The notes under the pieces were generated by a model, which worked only from the letters and a program-made list of their open reading frames with translations, did no database searches and was not told the origin of the DNA. The translations under genes were made by a program, and so were the position numbers. From NCBI GenBank assembly GCA_016744655.1, contig JADGDY010000037.1, positions 1-34,014 on the forward strand: a stretch of 34,014 nt of DNA. The letters are read 5' to 3'. This document shows positions 8,674 to 16,333 of this stretch, piece after piece. The DNA comes from Bacteroidales bacterium (lineage in GTDB: Bacteria > Bacteroidota > Bacteroidia > Bacteroidales > UBA12170). Numbering within the stretch: the first letter of the stretch is position 1; every line of letters begins with the position of its first letter.

Positions 8674-10383
8674 TTATTTAAGAACACTAACTTTTTGTGT
8701 TTGAATAACACCGTCAATGCTAAGTCTTGTAAAATAAACACCTTCTTCTAGATCAGAAGTGTTAAAGTTGATAGATTTTAATCCTTGTGGCATTCTGCCT
8801 TCGTAAATTTGAATTACTCGTTTACCTAAAATATTGTAAAGGTCAAGCTGTACAGTACTTTGTTGTATCAGTGTAAATTCAACATGAGCAGTTCCGATTA
8901 TAGGGTTTGGGTATATATTCACTTCATGTAAATCAGGAATAGAATTAATGTCCATTACTTCGTCGTATGAAAATTCTGCAGATGTTTCAGTACCAAAATC
9001 TGTAATTCCTTCCCAGATTAATTGGTTACTAGAGTTTACAATTCTATAAAAGCCTCCAGTTAATCCATTATCTCCAGCATCATAAATAGTAAATGTATAA
9101 CAGTCATTTCCAGTCCATTCAAATGGTTCAAGGAAAATACTAGTAGCATTGTAAGGTCCCCCTTGTGCGATGATTTCACCAGCGCCGTTTTTAATATCCC
9201 ATGTTGTTTCTTCTGGATTATTATCAGTCAAAATAGCTACTTTACAAGATTGAGGCAAAAATGCCGTTTTTTCAAAACTAACTTTAGCGCCATTGTTTTG
9301 AGGAAGCTCATCTACAGAAGAATTAGGATTACTCATTAAAATGTTAAACTCATTTGATTGATTGGCTATAATTTCGAAACTAGGTAATGAAATGGTAGTA
9401 GTTTCTGATTGAGCTAAATTTCCAGTCCAATTATATGTTTGGGCAGCTTCATCATTTACAGAATATTCAAAATCGAAACTTGTTAATTCAGTTGATCCAA
9501 AGTTTTTAATAGTAACAGCAGCAGATAATTCCGATCCACAAGAGGTTTGTGGGATTTTAGTTTGAATTATTCCAGCATCAATGTCTAATGCATCAATTAA
9601 TTCAACTTCCGCCATTGTTCCACTAATAATTTCTTGGTGATTTTCAGCGACAAATACTGCAACTTCTAAATTCTCTAGTACTGCTGGAATATCAATATAA
9701 TCTTCTGGAATTTCATAATAAAAACTATTAGAATACAAGCTGCCTTCTGATGTTTCAGATATAACTTCACCCCATTGTCCTGTCAATAAATGACGGAGCA
9801 TATGCATATGGTTGTAACTATTGTTACCAGTTTGCCATCCGATTACATTATTCTGAATTAATGCAACATTTAACATATTTGTTGATAAAGGACTGTCTCC
9901 GGTATAGTAAACTTCAACATTAACTATTAGTTGTCTGGTTGAGGTGATTATTTGAGCTTCAGCTCCAACGTTTAAATAGCTTGCCTGTCCCATGATCTGA
10001 TTTGCTGTACTTGACCATTGACTTCTACCTAAAGCCGTATTGCTTCCTGAAAAAAGATGACGATTAACAGTTCCAGAAGGATATCCTGTTAATCCTGTTT
10101 GTCCTGCAATTGCATTTCCCCAAGGCGTACGATAATCTGGTTGGCTCCCACTTGGACTAGCAAAAGAACCTTGATGTATATTGATTAAAATAACATCATC
10201 TGGGTTAGCATCTTGAATTCCTTGAGCAATTGCGTGTCCATCAGGGCAAAATCCACAATTAATACCTGTGAATTCTTCTAAAACTACATTTTTATTTTCT
10301 GGTGTAGTTCCAACAATAGTTTGTGCATTAATATAACTTAATGAGACCAAAGTTATTAATGAAACAAGTAAAAAGTTTTTCAT
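8674..10383 (-). CDS. Omp28-related secreted protein with CxxC and T9SS tail (copy 1)
   Basis: A 569-residue exported protein. A signal peptide (about residues 1-20, ending INA) is followed by an Omp28-type thioredoxin-like domain with GINCGFCPDGH, giving C43-G-F-C46, the position of a redox-active CxxC. The middle holds a CARDB/Ig-like domain (about 270-365) and a beta domain with DCYTFTIYDAGDNGL (about 424-438). The last ~80 residues form a T9SS type A sorting domain with IYPNPIIGTAHV and a C-terminal VQKVSVLK-like strand. It is expected at the cell surface or released. Redox activity is inferred from the motif only. It is the third-transcribed of three tandem paralogues; a terminator upstream of it and its own -7 box suggest independent transcription. 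Confidence 0.88.
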   Translation of the reverse strand: MKNFLLVSLITLVSLSYINAQTIVGTTPENKNVVLEEFTGINCGFCPDGHAIAQGIQDANPDDVILINIHQGSFASPSGSQPDYRTPWGNAIAGQTGLTGYPSGTVNRHLFSGSNTALGRSQWSSTANQIMGQASYLNVGAEAQIITSTRQLIVNVEVYYTGDSPLSTNMLNVALIQNNVIGWQTGNNSYNHMHMLRHLLTGQWGEVISETSEGSLYSNSFYYEIPEDYIDIPAVLENLEVAVFVAENHQEIISGTMAEVELIDALDIDAGIIQTKIPQTSCGSELSAAVTIKNFGSTELTSFDFEYSVNDEAAQTYNWTGNLAQSETTTISLPSFEIIANQSNEFNILMSNPNSSVDELPQNNGAKVSFEKTAFLPQSCKVAILTDNNPEETTWDIKNGAGEIIAQGGPYNATSIFLEPFEWTGNDCYTFTIYDAGDNGLTGGFYRIVNSSNQLIWEGITDFGTETSAEFSYDEVMDINSIPDLHEVNIYPNPIIGTAHVEFTLIQQSTVQLDLYNILGKRVIQIYEGRMPQGLKSINFNTSDLEEGVYFTRLSIDGVIQTQKVSVLK

Positions 10384-10408
10384 AGTTGTGTAATTTTTTA
10401 TTAAAAAA

Positions 10409-10416
10409 CAAAGATA
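10409..10416 (-). promoter_or_regulatory. -7 box of Omp28-like copy 1
   Basis: TATCTTTG on the minus strand matches TAnnTTTG exactly and lies 25 nt before the ATG. No clear -33 TTG is seen at 17-23 nt. Confidence 0.6.
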
Positions 10417-10487
10417 AAAATATTCTAAACAGACAGAGTCTTTTCAAAATATTTATTTAAGTTGATGTAATGGTTTTATTTGAAAAT

Positions 10488-10519
10488 AAAAAAGCCATCT
10501 TATACGAGACGGCTTTTTT
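10488..10519 (-). terminator. Terminator of Omp28-like copy 2
   Basis: The arms AAAAAAGCCATCT (10488-10500) and AGACGGCTTTTTT (10507-10519) pair with one mismatch around a 6-nt loop, with T runs on both strands. It ends the 10541-12265 gene. Confidence 0.85.
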
Positions 10520-10540
10520 ACTAGAAGGGTTGTCTAAGAT

Positions 10541-12265
10541 TTATTTTAAAATGAAAATTTTCTTTGTGATGACTTTGTTATTTATAATGAGGTTTACAAA
10601 GTAGATGCCTTCGTCAAAATTTTGAGTATCTAATTCCCAACTTTGTTCTCCTTCTTTATATATTCTATTAGATGATTCCATCACTAAAGATCCAAGTGTG
10701 TTATAAATATTAACTTTAATATTTGAAGGTTCTTCAAGAAAGAAAGACATTGTAGTTTTAGAGTAAGTAGGGTTAGGGAATATTGCTACATCATGGTTTT
10801 TAATTGTGTTAGTAATTGTTGATGTAGGATCTCCTGCAAAGAATACAATATCAAGATGATCTTCTAATTCCGTTGTAATGTATTTAAACAACAAACCATC
10901 GTCTTTCATTTTTAGATAACCATTACCCGAAAAACCATCTCCTGCCACATCATATATGGAGAATACATAACAATCGGTCGAGGTTATAGGTAGCATTTCA
11001 GTAATTAAATCATTATTGGAATAATCATGACCTTCGGCTATGATATCACCATTTCCATCTTTAAGATCCCAAGATATTTGATTTCCAGAAGCTGAGCCAA
11101 CGTATAGTTGCATTTGAATTGTCTTTGAAGTTTGTACTGCTTCGGTGAATTCAGTAGTAGAGGTATTATTAGAAGGGTTTTGATCTTCTAAACCATTAGG
11201 ATTTGAAATTGTAATTTCAAATTCGTTGTTTTCTTCCATATCAAGTCCTATTGCAGGAAGAGAAATAATTTCAGTATCAGTATATTCTAAATTTCCTGTC
11301 CACTCATAAGTATGGGATTCACCACCATTTATACTATATTCAATGCTAGCTGAAGTTAAATCATTAGCACCTAAGTTTAATAGTTTTACTTGTGGAGCTA
11401 TATCTCCAATGCAGGCTTCTTCGGTTGGATAAACTATTTCTCCAATTGTAACATCATAATCATGAGCTGCTTCAAATGTTAAATCAGCTTTTATACCACT
11501 TATAATTTCTTGATGAGATTCTGAGACGAAAGCTACGATATCAAGATCTTCAAGAATAACAGGTACATCATTATATTCTGCAGGTATCTGGTAAGTTAAT
11601 GTAGTTGTGAATAATGTGCCTTCGGAAGTCTCTGTTATTTCTTCACCCCATTGGCCTGTAATTAAATGGCGCAACATATGCATATGTTGATAATTATTTC
11701 CGACACCACCACCTGTTTGAGGTCCAGTAATATTGCTTTGTAGTATAGCTACGTTAAGAAAGTTAGATGCAGTTGGGCTATCTCCTGTATAATATACTTC
11801 TACATTCACCGTTAATTCTCCTTCATTTGTGCAAAAGGCTTCGCTACCAACGTTTAAAAAACTAGCTTGCCCTAGTATTAAATTTGCTGCTGAACTCCAA
11901 GAACCTCTGTTCATTGCAGTGTTAGAACCAGAGAAAAGATGTCTATTAACTGTTCCAGAAGGATAGCCTGTTAATCCTGTTTGGTTTGCAATAGCATCAC
12001 CCCAAGGTGTTCTGAAATCAGGTTCGCTCCCACTTGGTGTAGCGAAGCTTCCTTGGTGTATATTTATTAATATTACATCGCTTGGGTGTTGATCTTGTAT
12101 ACCTTGTGCAATGGTATGGCCATCAGGGCAAAAAGTACAATGAATTCCAGTAAACTCCTCCAAAACAACATTTTTGTTTTCAGGAGTTGTACCAACAATA
12201 GTCTGTGCGCTTATTTGACCAACAGTAAAAAGTGAAAATAAGCTAAAAAGTAAAAGGTTTCTCAT
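10541..12265 (-). CDS. Omp28-related secreted protein with CxxC and T9SS tail (copy 2)
   Basis: A 574-residue paralogue of copies 1 and 3. I start it at 12265, giving MRNLLLFSLFSL and a clean signal peptide; the in-frame ATG at 12295 would add ten polar residues that overlap the promoter box. The thioredoxin-like motif here is GIHCTFCPDGH (C43-T-F-C46), so the dipeptide between the cysteines differs from the CGFC of its neighbours, which in thioredoxin folds tends to shift redox potential. Ig-like middle domains and a DCYVFSIYDVAGDGF beta domain follow. The T9SS type A tail begins at IFPNPTYSKT and ends in a KKIFILK strand. The HMHMLRHLITGQWGEEI segment is conserved in all three copies and looks like a family signature. 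Confidence 0.88.
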   Translation of the reverse strand: MRNLLLFSLFSLFTVGQISAQTIVGTTPENKNVVLEEFTGIHCTFCPDGHTIAQGIQDQHPSDVILINIHQGSFATPSGSEPDFRTPWGDAIANQTGLTGYPSGTVNRHLFSGSNTAMNRGSWSSAANLILGQASFLNVGSEAFCTNEGELTVNVEVYYTGDSPTASNFLNVAILQSNITGPQTGGGVGNNYQHMHMLRHLITGQWGEEITETSEGTLFTTTLTYQIPAEYNDVPVILEDLDIVAFVSESHQEIISGIKADLTFEAAHDYDVTIGEIVYPTEEACIGDIAPQVKLLNLGANDLTSASIEYSINGGESHTYEWTGNLEYTDTEIISLPAIGLDMEENNEFEITISNPNGLEDQNPSNNTSTTEFTEAVQTSKTIQMQLYVGSASGNQISWDLKDGNGDIIAEGHDYSNNDLITEMLPITSTDCYVFSIYDVAGDGFSGNGYLKMKDDGLLFKYITTELEDHLDIVFFAGDPTSTITNTIKNHDVAIFPNPTYSKTTMSFFLEEPSNIKVNIYNTLGSLVMESSNRIYKEGEQSWELDTQNFDEGIYFVNLIINNKVITKKIFILK

Positions 12266-12292
12266 AGTTTGGGTTTTCAATTTGTTAAAGAG

Positions 12293-12300
12293 CAAATATA
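12293..12300 (-). promoter_or_regulatory. -7 box of Omp28-like copy 2
   Basis: TATATTTG on the minus strand, an exact TAnnTTTG match, 27 nt before the chosen ATG at 12265. No -33 TTG at the usual spacing. Confidence 0.6.
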
Positions 12301-12350
12301 AAGTTTCTAGTTGTATTATTTTGAGGCATTGGGATATTTAACATTAAGAC

Positions 12351-12387
12351 AAAAAAAGAAGCCATGCTAAAAAATTAGCACAGCTTC
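12351..12387 (-). terminator. Terminator of Omp28-like copy 3
   Basis: A 13-bp stem (12358-12370 with 12375-12387, containing two G-U wobble pairs) and a 4-nt loop, followed on the minus strand by seven T (12351-12357). Confidence 0.85.
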
Positions 12388-12409
12388 ATCTAAAACTCAA
12401 ATTGAAATA

Positions 12410-14158
12410 TTACTTCTCTAAAATAATTTTTTGTGTTTTAACAATATCGTTCATTTCTATTCGAACAAAATATGTACCATTATCTAAGTTAGAAATATTG
12501 ATTTGCTGATTTAAATCAGTATTATTTATTTCTACAACTGTTTGTCCAACGATATTAAATAAAGATACTTGAGCATTATTTATATTGCTAATATTTAATA
12601 AACCTGTACTTGGGTTAGGATAAATAGAAATCTCATTATCATTTAAGATATTCTCAGTAGCATCAACAACATCATTATTGAATGGAGCTAAATCGCTAGA
12701 ACCAAAAGTTCCGCCTTCTAAGAATAAAATACCATCATTATATAATTTGAAGAATCCTACGCCATATCCTGCATTCATACCATCTCCGTAAGAATCGAAA
12801 ATTTCGAAGGTATAACATCCAGCTATAGGTAAGTCAAATTCTGTTTGATCTTCAACTAAAACACTAGCATCTGTATAAGGACCACCACTGTATAAAACTG
12901 TTCCTGCATCATCTTTAATTTCCCATGTAGTTTCAGAACCATAGTTATCAGTTTGTAGATCTAAAGTAACATTAACTACACTAGTAGCCTCAGATGCTGA
13001 GGCCGTAATTGTATTGTTTGTAACGTCTGGGTCAACTTCGCCATTAACTTTTGTAACAGTAATTTCGATTTCGTTTGTCTCTTCCATAGGGAAAGCTAAT
13101 TCCGGAAGTTCAATTTCTTTATTAGCGTAATATATAATAGTTCCAGTCCAATCATAAACCATTGGTGTACCACCATTAGCGCTATATGTTATTTCCATTG
13201 ATGTAATATCGTTTCCAGCTTTGTTTAAAACATTAATTGTTGGAGAAACTGCACCTTCACCACACATGATAGCAGGAATATTTGAAGCACTCATTAAATC
13301 GCAGTCGTTTTGTGTTGTTGGAGGAATAACTTCAACATGACACTCATTTCCGCTAATTATTTCTTGCTCATTTTCAGCTACAAAAGCTATTATTCTTAAT
13401 TGATTAGGATTAAGGATAACATCATTGATACTTGAAGGAATTTCCCATGTATATGTTCTGTCAACGAAAGACCCTTGTGTTGTAGCTGTAATATCATCAC
13501 CCCATTGATCGGTTAATAAATGACGGAGAGCATGCATGTGTAGGTATTGATCACCAACTACATAATCAGGGTTAGCTGTCATACCACTTTGTGGGCCTAA
13601 GATACTATCTTGTACTAAAGCTACATTTAGTTTATTAGAAGCAGGAGCATCTGTTCCTGTGTAATAAGCTTCTACATGTACGCTAAGTAGAGCAGGAGTT
13701 ACACTGAAGTCAACTGTGGCTTCAACACCTACATTAACATAAGATGCTTCAGCAAGAGCAATATCAGCAGCAGCTGCAAAATCACCTCGACTCATAGCGG
13801 TTCCACTAGTCCCTTGCTGCATTCCTTCGAAGACATGTCTGTTAATCGTTCCGGCAGGATACCCTTGAAGACCAGTTTGGCCAGCTATAGCAGCACCCCA
13901 TTCGGTTTTGAAATCTGGTTCCCCTGCGGAAGGATTCGCATAACTGCCAGTATGTATGTTAATAAGAAATACATCTTCTGGATGAGCTATAGCTACAAGA
14001 TTTGCTAATCTGTGTCCATCAGGACAAAATCCGCAATGGATTCCAGTAAATTCTTCAAGAATTACATTCTTGTTTTCAGGATCTGTACTAACAATGGTTT
14101 GGGCAAATAAATGTCCCATTCCAACTGTAAGTAATAATAAAAGTAAATTTTTTTTCAT
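12410..14158 (-). CDS. Omp28-related secreted protein with CxxC and T9SS tail (copy 3)
   Basis: A 582-residue protein and the first of the triplet in the direction of transcription. The signal peptide covers about residues 1-19 (ending LFA). It is followed by the Omp28 thioredoxin-like domain with GIHCGFCPDGH (C42-G-F-C45), the QTGLQGYPAGTINRHVF segment and HMHALRHLLTDQWGDDI. A second, non-CxxC cysteine pair occurs around residues 286 and 298 (NDCDLMSAS and IMCGEGA). A GCYTFEIFDSYGDGMNAG beta domain precedes the T9SS type A tail, which begins at IYPNPSTGLLNIS and ends in KTQKIILEK. It differs from copies 1 and 2 by an insertion after QDSILGPQSG. Surface location is inferred from the T9SS domain. 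Confidence 0.88.
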   Translation of the reverse strand: MKKNLLLLLLTVGMGHLFAQTIVSTDPENKNVILEEFTGIHCGFCPDGHRLANLVAIAHPEDVFLINIHTGSYANPSAGEPDFKTEWGAAIAGQTGLQGYPAGTINRHVFEGMQQGTSGTAMSRGDFAAAADIALAEASYVNVGVEATVDFSVTPALLSVHVEAYYTGTDAPASNKLNVALVQDSILGPQSGMTANPDYVVGDQYLHMHALRHLLTDQWGDDITATTQGSFVDRTYTWEIPSSINDVILNPNQLRIIAFVAENEQEIISGNECHVEVIPPTTQNDCDLMSASNIPAIMCGEGAVSPTINVLNKAGNDITSMEITYSANGGTPMVYDWTGTIIYYANKEIELPELAFPMEETNEIEITVTKVNGEVDPDVTNNTITASASEATSVVNVTLDLQTDNYGSETTWEIKDDAGTVLYSGGPYTDASVLVEDQTEFDLPIAGCYTFEIFDSYGDGMNAGYGVGFFKLYNDGILFLEGGTFGSSDLAPFNNDVVDATENILNDNEISIYPNPSTGLLNISNINNAQVSLFNIVGQTVVEINNTDLNQQINISNLDNGTYFVRIEMNDIVKTQKIILEK

Positions 14159-14184
14159 GTCTGTGTATTTTGATTAGTTGTTGA

Positions 14185-14192
14185 CAAATATA
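14185..14192 (-). promoter_or_regulatory. -7 box of Omp28-like copy 3
   Basis: TATATTTG on the minus strand, an exact TAnnTTTG match, 26 nt before the ATG, the same placement as in the other two copies. Confidence 0.6.
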
Positions 14193-14549
14193 AAAAAATA
14201 TTATTAACGACACCTGACTTTGTAAAATAATTACTTAAGAGAAGTTTAGATATTAAAATATTAACACAAGGTGTGATTAAAAGAATAATTATTGAAAGAT
14301 ACTTAAAGATAAAAAGGAAATAAGGATAGTGTTGATAAAACAGAATAGATTATTACTGAAGTGTTTTGTAAGTGTCAGAAAAATAGGTGATAAAATACAG
14401 TTCGAATTTTGTGAAATAAGCTTTTACTATTATTGTTTGTAATTAAATAAACTCTCCTTTTAAGAGTCTTTTGAAAATATTTTCTAAAGTTTAGGCAACT
14501 TAAAGAAAAATATATTGTATTAGTTGTAATGTTTAGTTTGTTTTTTACT

Positions 14550-14557
14550 TATTTTTA
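14550..14557 (+). promoter_or_regulatory. Weak candidate promoter of the Cys-pair repeat protein
   Basis: TATTTTTA is one base off the TAnnTTTG consensus, with a TTG 23 nt upstream (14524-14526) and the ATG 39 nt downstream. Confidence 0.35.
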
Positions 14558-14596
14558 CGCCCAGAAACAAATTATAAAAAATTAAAATAAATACCG

Positions 14597-16162
14597 ATGA
14601 AGAAAACACTACTATTTTTTGCTTTATTTCTACAGGCTACATTCCTTTTAGCACAAGGAAGTTTACAGCTATTTGATCATGATGACAATGAATTTATTAA
14701 TGGTCAGAATCATGATGTTACGGTTGATTTTGCAAATTGGGAAAATGTATCCCCTGAGCTTTTTGTAAAAAATAATTCAGCCAATGCTCTTTCAGTTAAA
14801 ATTAGAGTAGAAGTGGTTTATTTACCAGAATCTACATCAAGCTATTTTTGTGGTCTAGGGAATTGTTTTGCTCCAGGTGTAACAGTAACACCTAATGCTT
14901 TCCCATTGGCTGCGGGTGAGTTAATTGGAAATGCAGGTGTTTTTTCTGCCCATTACCAAGCTAATAATGTGGAAGATGACGCTGTTATGCGCTACACGTT
15001 TTTTAATATAGATGATGTAAATGATACTATTTCTGTTACTTTTACATTTGATGGTACCCCAGAAGTATCTGGTCCTAGTCTACAGCTTTTTGATCATGAT
15101 AATGTTGAATTTGTAAATGGGCAAAACCATGATGTAATGGTGGATCCTGCAGAATGGGAAACTGTATCACCTGAATTATTCGTGAAAAATATGTCTGATG
15201 ATGATGTTAGCATAAAAATTAGGGTGGAAGAAGTTAGTGTAATCGAAGGTAGCTCAAATTATTTCTGTGGGCTTGGGAATTGTTTTGCACCTGGCGTTAC
15301 TGAAACTCCTAATCCTTGGTTGTTAGGTGCTGGTCAGTTAATTGGTAACGAAGGTGTGTTTTCGGCACATTATCAAGCTAATGGTTCTGAAGGTAATAGT
15401 ATAGTGAGATATACATTTTTTAATATTGATGATCAAACTGATACTATATCTGTAACATTTACATTTGTTGCTACTCCTACTGTTTCAGAATCTTCAATGA
15501 AGCTTTATGATCACGATAATGTAGAATTTGTTAATGGACAAAATTATACTGTGAATGTGGATACTGCAGCATGGGAAAACGTATCACCAGAATTATTTGT
15601 GAAGAATATTTCTGAAGATAATATTGATATAAAAATTAGAGCAGAAGAGATTTCGGTACCAGAAGGATCAGCAAATTATTTTTGTGGATTAGGGAATTGT
15701 TTTGCTCCGGGTGTTATGGAAACACCTCATGCATATACAGTTGCTGCTGGACAATTAATTGGTAATGAAGGAGTGTTCTCATCCCATTATCAAGCTAATG
15801 GAGTTGCGGGTAGTGCACAAGTTCGCTATACTTTTTTTAATACCGTTGATTTAAACGATACAATTTCAGTTACGTTTACATTTGACAATCTAGATGGAGT
15901 TAATAACCTGTATTCTGAACATAAGTTCGATACCTACCCTAATCCAAGTCAGGGTATAGTAAATGTTAGATTAAGCGACTTTGATGTTCAGGAAGGAACA
16001 TTTGAAGTTTATAATTCACTAGGGAAATTGGCCTTTACACAATCATTTAAAGGAGAATCTATTTTAGTAATAAATTTAGATAACCTTCCTAAGGGAGTTT
16101 ATTTGACAAGAATAGTATCAAAAGGAAGTTTCTCTTCTGCTTCGAAATTAATTTTGAAATAG
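14597..16162 (+). CDS. Secreted three-repeat protein with CxxxxC pairs and T9SS tail
   Basis: A 521-residue exported protein: signal peptide (about 1-20, ending LAQ), three tandem copies of a ~139-residue module (about 22-151, 161-291, 300-429), then a T9SS type A tail (about 440-521, FDTYPNPSQGIVN to the end). Each module contains LFDHD-type and VSPELFVKN segments, FCGLGNCFAPGV with a CxxxxC pair (C85/C90, C224/C229, C363/C368), FSAHYQANG and RYTFFN...NDTISVTFTF. I recall single copies of this cysteine-pair module in other Bacteroidota T9SS cargo but know no function for it. The pairs probably form small disulfide loops, since the protein works outside the cell. The neighbouring gene carries a degenerate form. 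It diverges from three CxxC-bearing Omp28 paralogues. Confidence 0.85.
   Translation: MKKTLLFFALFLQATFLLAQGSLQLFDHDDNEFINGQNHDVTVDFANWENVSPELFVKNNSANALSVKIRVEVVYLPESTSSYFCGLGNCFAPGVTVTPNAFPLAAGELIGNAGVFSAHYQANNVEDDAVMRYTFFNIDDVNDTISVTFTFDGTPEVSGPSLQLFDHDNVEFVNGQNHDVMVDPAEWETVSPELFVKNMSDDDVSIKIRVEEVSVIEGSSNYFCGLGNCFAPGVTETPNPWLLGAGQLIGNEGVFSAHYQANGSEGNSIVRYTFFNIDDQTDTISVTFTFVATPTVSESSMKLYDHDNVEFVNGQNYTVNVDTAAWENVSPELFVKNISEDNIDIKIRAEEISVPEGSANYFCGLGNCFAPGVMETPHAYTVAAGQLIGNEGVFSSHYQANGVAGSAQVRYTFFNTVDLNDTISVTFTFDNLDGVNNLYSEHKFDTYPNPSQGIVNVRLSDFDVQEGTFEVYNSLGKLAFTQSFKGESILVINLDNLPKGVYLTRIVSKGSFSSASKLILK
14660..15049 (+). repeat. Cys-pair module, copy 1
   Basis: Encodes residues 22-151 of the repeat protein. 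It has the most diverged ends of the three: VEVVYLPEST replaces the VEEVSVIEG and AEEISVPEG of the others before the FCGLGNCF core. Confidence 0.85.
15077..15469 (+). repeat. Cys-pair module, copy 2
   Basis: Encodes residues 161-291. Protein identity to copies 1 and 3 is obvious by eye, especially VNGQNHDV, FCGLGNCFAPGV and GVFSAHYQANG, while the DNA has drifted at synonymous sites, so the duplication is old. Confidence 0.85.
15494..15883 (+). repeat. Cys-pair module, copy 3
   Basis: Encodes residues 300-429, just before the T9SS tail. It shares GNEGVFS and HYQANG with copy 2, and SHY replaces AHY. Confidence 0.85.
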
Positions 16163-16180
16163 TATATTCTAAAATATTTC

Positions 16181-16209
16181 AAAAGGCTCGGTAGTCCGAG
16201 CCTTTTTTT
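16181..16209 (+). terminator. Terminator of the repeat-protein gene
   Basis: AAAAGGCTCGG (16181-16191) pairs with CCGAGCCTTTT around a TAGT loop, with seven T at 16203-16209. Confidence 0.92.
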
Positions 16210-16333
16210 GTGCCTTACATTTATACTTTATATTTTCTTTGTTTATGTTAAACTAACTAGTAAATGTTTATTTTTGGGATTCCAAAAAATATATATAGAT
16301 TATTTTTATTTACATCATTCAAACTCACAAATT

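Larger units (their letters stand above)
14159..14596. other. Divergent AT-rich intergenic region
   Basis: 438 nt between divergent genes with no credible coding sequence. It holds the promoter box of the minus-strand Omp28-like gene on the left and a weak candidate promoter of the repeat-protein gene on the right. A small ACTCT/AGAGT hairpin near 14452-14468 is followed by TCTTTT and is too weak to call a terminator. I see nothing else. Confidence 0.6.

Noticed and set aside
8674..14158. The Omp28-like triplet as pieces of one broken gene
   Set aside because: Each copy has a complete signal peptide, CxxC domain, T9SS tail, terminator and promoter box.
14452..14473. Small hairpin ACTCT/AGAGT followed by TCTTTT as a terminator
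   Set aside because: The stem is only 5 bp and no gene ends upstream on that strand.
16208..16333. Start of the Cys-less sister protein at 16208
   Set aside because: It would begin inside the T run of the previous terminator and bury the signal peptide 42 residues in.
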